Shown: positions 29,145 to 38,851 of the stretch, piece after piece
How the letters are laid out: each line of letters opens with the position of its first letter
Numbering within the stretch: the first letter of the stretch is position 1
NCBI GenBank assembly: GCA_033819885.1
Contig: JAQYUZ010000031.1
Span: forward strand, 150,806-214,805
Direction: 5' to 3'
Length of the DNA: 64,000 bases
Source: Microbotryomycetes sp. JL201
Taxonomy: Eukaryota; Basidiomycota; Microbotryomycetes
Translations under genes and position numbers: made by a program
The notes under the pieces: generated by a model
Told to the model about the DNA's origin: nothing
Databases searched by the model: none
What the model saw: only the letters and a program-made list of their open reading frames with translations

Positions 29145-32100
29145 ATGAACTTCGGCAGCTGGAAGTCGATCAGCCAGACGATCGGCTCGAGCCTGTCCGA
29201 GCTGGAACAGACAATCGCCAACGCGGCACAGACGACGTTGAGCCCGCCGCGTCAGCTTCCGGCCCGGATAGAAGGGCAGCCAGCAGAAATGAGAGCGTCT
29301 CAATCGCCAACTCGAGCGCCAGCTCGTGCGACGAGTCCGCCCGTGTCGCCCGTGCAAGAGCAGCCGACGCACGAGCTCGCCTCGGCCTCGTCCGTCGCAG
29401 AGTCATTCAGGGAGAGGCTCCGCAGGCAACGAGAACAAGCAAAATCCCCGCCTGGTGCAGCAACCGCAGCGGCTAGGCCGACAGCGGCTACAAGGGACAG
29501 CTCGGATGCTGCTAGGCCGTCTACTGACAGCACACGCTCAAACCACACGACATCCCCGTCTTCATTGCCTCAGTCTACAGCAACAGCAATCGAACAGCAG
29601 CAACGCATTGCGCGGCCGGAACTAGCGCGTGAGCATTGACTTGTGTCGGTGCTGCTTGCTCGGCAGACCCTGACTTGACTCCTGCCTACGCACAGCGACA
29701 GCGTCATCGCAATCTTCCAAACCAGGTCCTCCAAAAGCTCTGCCAAGCGATGATCTGGCTCAAACATTTGATCTGAGCGATCAAAAGCCAGTTGCCACGA
29801 GCGCGTCACAGACTGCCACGGTCGACTTGCTTGGACTCGACGTCGACAACGCGACGCAATCGTCCGCAAAGACTGTCAACATAGCTTCTGCCGCCGTGTC
29901 GCAGCTCGAGACTACCAATCTGATCGATGTCGATGAAGCTCCTGCGCCACCCGCACCGGCGGCTCCACCCGAGTCTAAATCCGAAATTGGCTCGAGAACG
30001 AGCTTCAGCAACACGGCGGTTTTCGCCAATGCTCAAAACAACCTCGACAACGACGATGATGCTGCCGACGACGATGCTTGGTTTGCCTCCGGAGATGCTG
30101 GAGACGAGGCCGAAACAGAACATGGTCAAGAACCAGCTTCTATAGACCCCATTGCTGATGAAGCACTCGTGCCTGTCGCTGCGGTCAATGAAGGAGAGCG
30201 AAACGTAGCAGAGACGCTGATACAAGATCCTCTTGAAGACGCGTCAACGCATCCTGCAGCCGTGGACAGTGTGACAGTGGCCGAAACTTCTGCCAACAGT
30301 CGTACTTTTCTCGATCCGGTCACAGACGAAGCACTTGCGCCGACAGCTGATGACAACCTCAGCGTGGCGACAGACCAGGTGCAAGGCGGACCGAGCTCCC
30401 TGAATTCAGATATTCCGATTCAGATCTCCACCACAGAGTCAAAGCTTGATCCGATATCTGACGAGGCGCTTGCCCCGACCGGTAACGACAATGCGCTGGC
30501 CAAGGACATCAGGGATAAAGCAGTCGATCTGAGCAGCGAGGCATCAAAAGACGCGATAGTGCCTGTCTCTGCCGGCCATGCTCGTCTTGCCGCCGAAGAG
30601 GGCGATCAATTTGCTCCTCATGGTGACACGGTCCTGGTCGGCGAACGAGATCGAGACAGCCAAAGTCCTGCTCCACTCTCAGTACAGCAGATATCGGTCG
30701 ATCCTGTGGCTGAAGAGGCGCTGGCGCCTCCGGAAACGGGTTCAGATGAAGCTTCCCCTGTTTCGCTTCCCACCATTGTGGAACCTGCGACGACATCAGC
30801 TCAGGAAATTGGACTCGCTGCGGCGGGTATTGACCCAGTTGCGAATGATGCAATGGCGCCGACGCAGGGCGACGGTGTGTCATCTGCGGTCAATTTGCAA
30901 GATTCGACCACAGCGAGTGAAGAGCAAGCACGAGCGTCTGAATCGGCCAGTGAGGTCGCACCTTTGATCGACCCAGTCGCGGACGAGGCGTTGGCGCCTC
31001 TCAAGGCTGATGTCGATCGTGACGAGCCTCTCGTGCTTGCAAGCAGCAATCATACTACCCCAACGGCCTCAACACAAGTCACAACTCGATCTGAAAGTTT
31101 GGCGGACGGCGTCGACTCTGTCAAAGACGAGGCATTGGTATCGGCCACCGTCGAAGCCGAGCCCATTCTTAAACCAGACCTGGACGCAGTGGAGCCAACT
31201 GTTGATCCAGTTTTGGATGAGGCTATGGTACCCTCTGCTGCTCAGATTACCGAATCTCTTCCTGGCACGACGACGGAGTGGACCGTCGACCAGCCAGAAG
31301 GTTCAGCAATAAAGACGACCGCGGTCGACGAGGAGACGCAAGCAACTGCGAATCTGCTCGATCCTGTCACGGACGACGCAGTCGGATCTGCCTTGGACGC
31401 CAACAAGGACGTTAGTACCGACTCAAAGCATGTAGATGCTATCAACAACACGGCCGCCGTGCTCGCTCCAATCGCGGATGAAGCGTTGGCGCCGACAAAG
31501 CAAGCGAATGGTCTCATCGAGCAACACGATGACCTGACCGCATTTACTGTCAAAGTTGAGCGGGCTGCCTTGAGCTCTTTGCCGACGACGAGCGATGACA
31601 CAGACGAGGTCCAACCCGTTGATCCGGTCGCCGAAGATGCTATCGTTCCTAACGTTGGATCGACGTCAGTCGCAACAGAGACCATCATGAACGTTGAACC
31701 AGCTCTGCCGGCAATTCCATCGTCTACTTCGCCATCAAAGACAGATCCGAAAGACTCGCCGGGAACGCCGTCCAAGCGTGATTTACGTTACCAAGGTCAG
31801 TTCAATGTCGATTATACACGCTGAAGACGAACTCACGTGACATGATCTTCAGAAATGTCATCGGCTTACAAACGTCTACAAGCGCTCAAAACGACTCTGG
31901 ATGGCATCGTTTCGACCGTCTTGCCCCTGAACGGTGTCTCGGACACTGAAGCTTTTGAATCTGAACTGAAAAATATGAAGACGAAAGCAGAGGTGCGCCA
32001 TGTTTCATCTTTCATTCGTGCACTCGGCGTGACGTGCTGATGATTGTTGCTCCGGCTCTGGCAATCAGCTGGCTGTCGATGAAGTCACACGGTTAAGCGT

Positions 32101-34188
32101 TCAATTACAAGGTGGGTATGCACTGGCGGTTCTGGACGTTTTCAGACCTCATCTGACACTTTCTGGCGTAGCTACCAAGAAGGAGGCGGACGATGCCAAA
32201 GCGGCTTCTGCGGCTTCTGCGGCGGCGAAAGCGGCAGCTGCTGGCGATGATACCAAGTCTGCCGAACTCGAATCGAAAGAGGGACGCATAAAGCAGCTGG
32301 AGCGACAAGTCGCTGAAAAGGACCAAGAGCTGTCACAGGCGAGGCGAGACCTCGACGAGGCAAAGAGAGTCTCTGTTGCAGACCCATCGACGAAACCAAG
32401 TGACACGACAGACGGCTCTGCCGACGAGAAGCAAGCGGCGTTCGAGTCGCGCCTGAAAGCAAAAGACGACGAGATGGACAAGCTTCGGATCACGGCGAAA
32501 GAAGAGGAAGAAAAGCGTGTCAAGGCGTTGTCGCTCTTGCGAGCACTACGTCAAAAACTTGTCAAGAGTGAAAAGGATCGTGAAGACTTGCAGGCTGAAC
32601 GTGACAAGCTCAAGACGAGCGACTCTACTCAACAAGAGCTGGTCAAGGCTGAACGGGTCAGGTTTGAGCAGGAGATGCAGAGCATGCGCGCTGCGCAAGA
32701 GATGCAGATTCAAAAGTTGAGGCAAAGCTTTGAGCGAGAAACGACGTCACTCAAGGCTCAGCACGACAAGGATTTGGCGCAACGCAAAGGCCAGGCCGAG
32801 TTGGATGTGATTACGCTCAAGGCTGCGAATGCGAGAGAGCTCAAGGACAAGGACCAGCGAATCCAAGAACTGGAACAGACTGTGAGGCAAGTCGAACGCG
32901 CCCGAGACGACGTGTTTGAGCAACTTCAAGTGCGCACGGCCGAAGTCGAGTCGGCTCGCGAACGCCAAGAGGCGCTCGAGACGCAGTGCAAGGAGCTAGA
33001 GTACGACCTCGGGGACGCACGAGACAAGTTGACGACCTTGCGCAACGAAGTCGAAGAATTGCGCAAAGCTCAACGGGACGTGTCGAACGAGGACAAGAAT
33101 GCAAGAAAACTACTGGCCGAAGCCGAGGCGAGACACGATGCCAAGGTACGGGATTTGGAAGCTCGTGCACGACAGCTTGACAAGGACAGACAAGACGTAG
33201 AGGACGAGATGAGTCGAAATTTGCAAGAGCGATTAAAGGAAGTCGAAAGGATGAGGTCGCAGCTCGCTCAAAAGGATGTCGAGTACGCAGAGAGCGTTCA
33301 TTCAATGAGACTGAGAGAGGAGCGGATTGAACAGGCCGAGAAGGAAAAGGCAGAGTTGCTGTCCAAGCTCAAAAACGCCGAGAGCATGCTCAAAGAAGTC
33401 AAGACGGACTCTGAAAAGTCTGCGCGCGCAGAGGTGAGTGGCCCGAACAGGTCGAGCCTGCATCGACAAGTATGTGTGGGGTATGAACATTTTGCATGTG
33501 CGATGCAGGCTGCTGTTCGGGAAGAATTGAGCGACAAGTTGCAACGCGCGACCGAACTCGAGGCGCGCCTGGAAGAGGTTCAGTCGCGCGAGTCGGCTCT
33601 GAGGTCGACCAACAAGGTGAGTTTGACCGAGCTTGCTGCCTCGAACCGGATTTGATTGCGGAGAATTTTTTTTTTTGCCAGTCGCTGCGAGAAGAGCTAC
33701 GCAAGCTGCAGAGTGGCGTCTTGTCGTCTGAAAAGCAGCGCAATCCTGGCGTCGGATACTTTTCTTCGTTCAATCAGTCCTCGAGCAACTTGCGCACGCC
33801 GGCGCCTGCCACTGCTTCGGACGCCGTCACGCCCACGTCGAGCTCGCCGGCCAGTGCTGCAGCAGGGTCCGCAGCTCTGACGACTTCTGCTGGTGCTGCT
33901 TCGAGTCGTTCATCAATCGGCGGACTCGGACCTGCTCGTGCATCGATCGATGACGAGGCTGTCAATTTCGAATACTTGCGCAATGTGGTGCTGCAGTTTC
34001 TGGAGCGGCCAGAGATGCGGGTGAGTGGTGCCAGACTTGGAAAAGAGAGTGAGACAAAAATGATCAAGAAATGGCTGACTTTGACGGTTTGGATGCAGCC
34101 ACAGCTTGTCAGTGTGCTAGGAGTGATTCTGCAGTTTACGCCGGCCGAGTCGCGGCGACTGATAGCCAAAGCGGGTGTCAAAGTGTGA
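29145..34188 (+). CDS. IMH1: GRIP-domain golgin (Imh1/golgin-245 type)
   Basis: Trans-Golgi tethering coiled-coil protein recruited by Arl1. The ATG at 29145 (MNFGSWKSISQTIGSSLSELE) begins a Ser/Pro-rich N-terminus, spliced at about 29634 to an acidic region with 'NLIDVDEAP' and then about twelve degenerate copies of a DPxxDEALxP motif between 30148 and 31660. A GTCAGT intron (31796-31853) removes an apparent stop and joins RYQ to EMSSAYKRLQALKTTLDG. From 32180 to about 33700 the protein is a long coiled coil (KQLERQVAEKDQELSQARRD and similar). The C-terminus is the GRIP domain, NFEYLRNVVLQFLERPEMR|PQLVSVLGVILQFTP, with the conserved Tyr and split by one intron. The apparent separate ORFs are exons of one gene. 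Yeast Imh1 is shorter and lacks the acidic repeat. Confidence 0.88.
30148..31660 (+). repeat. Degenerate DPxxDEALxP peptide repeat in golgin
   Basis: Eleven or twelve copies of a short acidic motif are spaced about 30-70 residues apart: DPIADEALVP, DPVTDEALAP, DPISDEALAP, DPVAEEALAP, DPVANDAMAP, DPVADEALAP, DPVLDEAMVP, DPVTDDAVGS, APIADEALAP, DPVAEDAIVP, plus weaker versions. The intervening sequence is unconserved, Ser/Thr/Ala-rich and presumably disordered. The pattern suggests repeated linear binding motifs rather than a folded domain. Confidence 0.75.
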
Positions 34189-34359
34189 GGTAATTTTTCT
34201 TTATGGCATTGTACGGGACTGTGAGCTGTTTTGAATGTTGTAATCGTTTGCTTTTGATTGTAGTGGCTTCCGATTGGCCCGTGCGGGTTGGCCAGTCACA
34301 CCCATGTCCGCATTACGTCAGTCGTTGCCCGGGCAAGACGAACAACAGCGAGAGCTGAC

Positions 34360-35884
34360 ATGGCAGTGTGTCTGCTGACAGTGTCGAGGACCGCGCAGCG
34401 TGCGCCTGTCGCAGTGCAGGTCAGTCGCAAACCCCGAGCGAGCGCGGGCGGGCGTGTCACGACGGCCAGGGGCGGCCCATCGCTGCCGTGCAGCTACATG
34501 TGCTGACATTAGGTCAATCGTTTTGGTCGAGCAGACCCGGCACGTAAGCAACCAGGTCGTGCCGGCCGTGACCACTGGCGGCCGCGTGTTTGTGCAGAAA
34601 GGCCCGGGCGGCAGGTACGCGTTCGCACGCATTCGCGCTCATCAGGCTCTGTCTAGACTGACACTGTGCCTCTTGCCAGGCACTCGGCGACGGGCCGCGT
34701 GGCGACCGTGTTTGGCGCGACGGGTTTCCTCGGCAGGTACCTCGTCTCAAAGCTCGCAAAGCAGGGCACACAGGTCGTCGTTCCTTACAGAGACCAAGAT
34801 GAAGCGTCAGTCGTCTCCTCCATGCTCGTGCTCGACCCGTCTGCTGCCTTTGTCGCGCAAGCGCTGACCTGACTCTACGTTTCAGTCGCCACCTCAAAGT
34901 CTGCGGCGACCTCGGACAGGTCGTGCCCATGGTGAGAACTGCTCTTTGTGCAAGCCTCGCTGCTCGCTCGCTCGCTCGCTCACCTTCGCGCGGTGCAGGA
35001 GTGGGATTTGAACAATGACACCCAGATCGAGGAATGTCTCCGTCATTCAGACACGGTCTACAACCTCGTCGGCAGAGATTACACCACAAAGTGAGCAAGA
35101 CTTGAACTCACGAAAACTGCCGCGATCGTGCTCAAAGCAGTCGTTGTTTGTTGCTTCCAGAAACTTTGATTACAACGACGTTCACGTGACGGGCGCACGC
35201 CGCATTGCCCGCATCGCCAACCTCGCCGGAGTCGATCGCCTGATTCATGTTTCACACTTGAATGCAAACCCCAACTCGGCCTCAAAGGTCTACCGTGCGA
35301 AATTCGAGGGCGAACAGGCCGTGCAACAGGCTTTCCCTGACGCGACCATTGTCCGACCGGGATGGATGTACGGTCACGAAGACAGGTTGCTCAACACGTT
35401 GGCCGTCAGTCCGTCCGTATACCGTGTCAACCACGGAAAGACTGTCATTAGCCCGGTGCACGTCTTGAATGTCGCCGAAGCGCTCAGCATCATGATGAAC
35501 GCGCCTTCGACCGCAAACTCGACTTTTGCGCTCAAGGGACCAAAGGCGTACACGTTTGAACAACTATTGCAACTGACAGAATCGTTGACGCTCAAGAAGC
35601 TCGATGGACCCAACTTTCCAAAGCCATTGTTGATGGCCATGGCTCGTGTTTGGGACTTGATCTGGTGGCCGACATTGTCGCCTGACGAGGTGACGAGGAG
35701 GTACATTAACGATGCAGAGATTGAGCAGGGTCTCAAGACGTTTGCAGACCTCGAAATGGAGGCAGACGACCTCGAAGTACACGCCATCACCTATTTGCGG
35801 CGATACAGGAGTTCGGCCTACTTTGATATTCCTACAGACAAGGCCCCAACACCAAAACTGAGACGTTATCACGTCGTAGACTAA
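34360..35884 (+). CDS. NDUFA9: NADH:ubiquinone oxidoreductase 39/40-kDa subunit
   Basis: Accessory subunit of mitochondrial complex I, an atypical short-chain dehydrogenase that binds NADPH structurally. The ATG at 34360 ([19 protein letters not shown]) gives an Arg/Ser presequence. An intron ending at GTCGAGCAG (about 34530) continues [27 protein letters not shown]. Then [21 protein letters not shown] carries the dinucleotide-binding loop. Later segments are [67 protein letters not shown] and the C-terminal [22 protein letters not shown]. Introns at about 34805, 34933 and 35093 are GT-AG. Length is about 380 residues, usual for fungal homologues. The presence of complex I argues against a Saccharomyces-type yeast. 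Confidence 0.93.
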
Positions 35885-35949
35885 GACACTGGCTCTGGTT
35901 CGGGTAGGCCCGTTAGCCGCGCCACGGCCCGACGCTGCCGAGCAGGATG

Positions 35950-36005
35950 TTTTTTTTTTTTTCGATCTGGGTTCTTTTGTCTCTCTGTCTCTCTCTCTCT
36001 CTCTC
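35950..36005. repeat. T tract followed by CT microsatellite
   Basis: Thirteen T residues at about 35950-35962, then a CT-rich tract (35981-36005, one interruption by GT). It lies between the convergent complex I and PUB genes and has no coding potential. Confidence 0.8.
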
Positions 36006-36125
36006 GACAGTACGAGCAGATTATGCTTGCCAATGTAGATCATTCCAAACCCCAATGTCTATCCGCAAGCAGAGCGATTGAATTACAACACGAGAGCGCG
36101 AGTCAAGCTTGGGTAAAGAGCAGGT

Positions 36126-37412
36126 TCAATCTCTGTCAGTGTAGTCGCCGTCGACATCCTCAAGATCTTGATTGGACACTCCGACCCCGGGTGGCAAGTA
36201 CGGTTCAACGACTTGACCTGTGCCGAGGAGTCTACCTCCACCGACGACGTCATTGTACCGCGGTGGTAAAGGTGAAGGAGCCTCAAGATTGTTTCGACTG
36301 TCACTTTCCGTCAAATCGTGATGAGAAGCCGCTTGTTGATCTTCTTCTTGCTTTGCTTTTGCGGCTCTGGCTTGGCGCACAATCTTGTCTGTTTAGTCAA
36401 AGAAAAAGGAATGACGGGGAGAGCGACAAGAACAGAATGCGTCAGCCTGTGTCTGAAATGTCTCGCTCTTTGTCCCCGATTGAGAAAACGACGGCGTGGC
36501 CCACCTCTTTCGTCTTTTTCCTTTTTCAACCTACGATCCTCTTCGAACCCGAGTAAAGCTTTTTGCTTTCTTGCTTTTTCAACCTCTGCCTCACTCGTCC
36601 TGTTTCTTTCCAACCTTTCTGCAGCTTCTTTCGCCCTTTTCAAAACGATTCTTAAAACGTACAAAGACACGCGCAAGGAAAACAATGTCGTCTGCGAGGG
36701 GGAAGATGGAAAGATTAGAAATTGTTCCATCTCGATCGTCGTCGTACGAAAGCCAGCTTGGACTGGATTGTTTTTGGGCATTGGGTTTGACAGTGTTCGA
36801 CCGCGACATGGGGTCAGACAAGAGTTTAGATACACGAGAAAAAGGAAGATGCTTGCCTAGGTAATCTACGCAACCTTTAACGTTGACAATGTTTGATTTG
36901 ACTTGAGAATTTGACATGCGCAATTGTCTGTACTTGCCGCTCGCTGCAGGATTTGGAGGATGGAGAATGTTGCTGTTGTGATGTTTGTGCGTGGGATGGG
37001 CCAATGGAGAGAGACTGGTCAATCGACGGTTTTTTTGCCACATCAGAGTTTCGCGAAATTACCTGATGATGGTCACGAGCATGTCGAGCGTCTTTACAGC
37101 TTGAGGTTTGCTGACGTTTGGCAGAATCTGTGTCACCGCAACCGAAACGTTTCGCTAGTTAGATGAGTGATGCAAAAAAAAACACAGGTGTGCAGTGAGG
37201 CAACGACTGACGATCGAATCGAGCAACCGAAAGAATGGCAGCTGGTCTTGCCTGCTCGGTTCAAATGTTTGCTCTTCAAAGTTGATGCTGTGCGACGTCG
37301 CGCTCGTCGAGTGTGGGTTGGGTGCAGGTTGGGCCAGGCGACGCTCGGCTGCCAAACGCGCCGCCGCTGCGGGCGACAGCGAGGTTTGATTGTCCGTTGT
37401 GGCCGCGCTCAT
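36126..37412 (-). CDS. PUB-domain protein, putative Cdc48/p97 cofactor
   Basis: PUB domains bind the C-terminal tail of the AAA ATPase Cdc48/p97. The ATG at 37412 starts MSAATTDNQTSLSPAAAARLAAERRLAQP, leading to FEPSRQDQLPFFRLLDSI. The next exon gives NVSVAVTQILPNVSKPQAV and KTLDMLVTII, then GKYRQLRMSNSQVKSNI, VNVKGCVDYLAGF and EMEQFLIFPSSPSQTTLFSL. This is the PUB core with its R-x-L-x-x-x-N helix. After it a charged helix (KRAKEAAERLERNR to KALLGFEEDRRLKKEKDERDK) and a Gly/Pro-rich tail end at the stop at 36126. Joining CVDYL to AGFRTTT requires a GC-AG intron (36757-36856). Other introns are GT-AG. Similar uncharacterised PUB proteins occur across fungi; no UBX or PNGase domain is present. 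Confidence 0.75.
36757..36856 (-). other. GC-AG intron in PUB-domain gene
   Basis: On the minus strand the donor is CTAG|GCAAGC and the acceptor GTCCAAG|CTGG; 100 nt are removed. The join CTA G|CT GGC TTT restores CVDYLAGFRTTTIE, the expected end of the PUB helix. The GT options tried (GTTGCG, GTAGAT) either delete the conserved GCVDYL or break the frame. Confidence 0.65.
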
Positions 37413-37738
37413 GTTGTTGTTGTTTTCTCGGAGCTGATGACGGGCGCGCACAGTGCGAGTCTCGGAGGCGACGCAGTGTTACGGCCACGGCTGCGGCAGA
37501 GGTGGGGCCGAATCATGACAAAGAAGTGTCGTCATCCTGCGTACGACCTTTGATCGTTCGTGCAAGCAACTCGCCAACCGTTCATTCGTATGCGCATCAA
37601 TTGCATATATATCTTCATTCAGCGGACGGCGGCTTTCGCAACACTCAAGCTTTCGCCACAAAGTACAAAGCTGCATGCCCGTTGATCCTTTCCCTGTTTT
37701 CACATAAAGATCCAACTCTGTTGCTGCGCCATTCAAAC
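37413..37738. other. Intergenic region between PUB gene and GCV3
   Basis: Promoter side of the PUB gene and 3' side of the H-protein gene, both on the minus strand. Nothing else is recognisable. Confidence 0.4.
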
Positions 37739-38575
37739 CTAGTGCTCTCCGCCCTCGCAATGAGCCTGGTACGCTTCAGGAGACAGCAAAGCTTCAAACT
37801 CTTGCGGGTTTGAGAGTTTGATCTTTGCGAGCCAGCCTGTCAAATAGGACGGATCAGCATCACCGCTTGAATGACGGGCACAGGTCCTTGAGAGTCGAGG
37901 ACTGACCGTCTTGCTCTGCGCTCTTGTTCAACAAGTCTGGCGAGTCGCTCAAAGCCTCGTTGACCTCGCTAATCTCGCCAGAGACGGGTGCAAAGATGTC
38001 GCTCGCGGCCTTGACGGATTCGACCGCACCGATTTGTTCTGAATGCAGCATACGCCCGGATGAGTAGAATGTGTGTCAGCTTGCGAGTGAGCGAGCGAGC
38101 GTGCGCTGGTGCCGTGTCATCAAAAGGCAAGTCGAGCCGATCCGCTCGCTGGCAACTCGCGGGGCGGCCGAGGGCTAGGCACGCCTGCCGCTGCCGTGCC
38201 ATAGAAAGCGTGTACAACACAATGTCACAGACTGACCTCCTTGTGCGATCGTCGTCTGCGTCGCGGGCAGTTCGACGTACACGACGTCGCCCAAGCTCTT
38301 TTGCGCATATTCTGTGATGCCCATCGTGCCAATCGCACTGTCGCTGTCGAACGAGATCCACTCGTGGTCGGTCGTGAACCGCTTCGCTGTCAGAGCCACA
38401 CAGTCAGCGTGCATCCCATCCCACCTCGTGCGCTTCCTTGGCCGGTCGCGCGCGCCGCCCCACCGCCCGCATACTCACTCACGACAGTCCGAAACAGCAT
38501 CGGACGAGCAACAAATCGACTTTGCCTGGCACTCGCCATTCGAACCGCGGTCGTGCGCACACTTGCAGCCAACAT
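37739..38575 (-). CDS. GCV3: Glycine cleavage system H protein, mitochondrial
   Basis: Lipoyl carrier that shuttles the aminomethyl group among the P, T and L proteins of the mitochondrial glycine decarboxylase. The ATG at 38575 gives a presequence [28 protein letters not shown] intron joins TVVT to [41 protein letters not shown] second leads to [23 protein letters not shown], where Lys of ESVKAASD is the lipoylation site. The last exon reads [32 protein letters not shown] and stops at 37739. About 170 residues, normal for the family. A gap of 276 bases separates it from the Zn2Cys6 gene upstream on the same strand. Confidence 0.95.
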
Positions 38576-38800
38576 GGTATCTTCGGACAGTCGGGGCAGA
38601 GGCGGAAACCGGATTCCCCCCCGAGGCCACAGGAACCGCCGATTGACATTTTGCCATTGTTCATCATAAAGACGAAAGTCAGTCCTCGAGCTCACTTCGA
38701 CGTGCACTTGACCTCGCACACATTCTCCCACACACCCTCCAACACGATAATACCTAAAAGGCAAATGTTAAGAAATCTTTCTTGCATCTCTCTAAAGGCA

Positions 38801-38826
38801 ACGACAACAACAACAACAACAACAAC
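38801..38826. repeat. ACA trinucleotide microsatellite
   Basis: About eight tandem CAA/ACA units just 3' of the Zn2Cys6 gene stop, between that gene and GCV3. Non-coding. Confidence 0.8.
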
Positions 38827-38851
38827 ACATGCCACAACAAGCTCAGTCGTG

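Noticed and set aside
29827-31824. 665-codon ORF as an independent acidic protein
   Set aside because: A GTCAGT..CTTCAG intron removes its stop and joins it to the coiled-coil and GRIP exons, and an upstream splice joins the N-terminus; it is one golgin gene.
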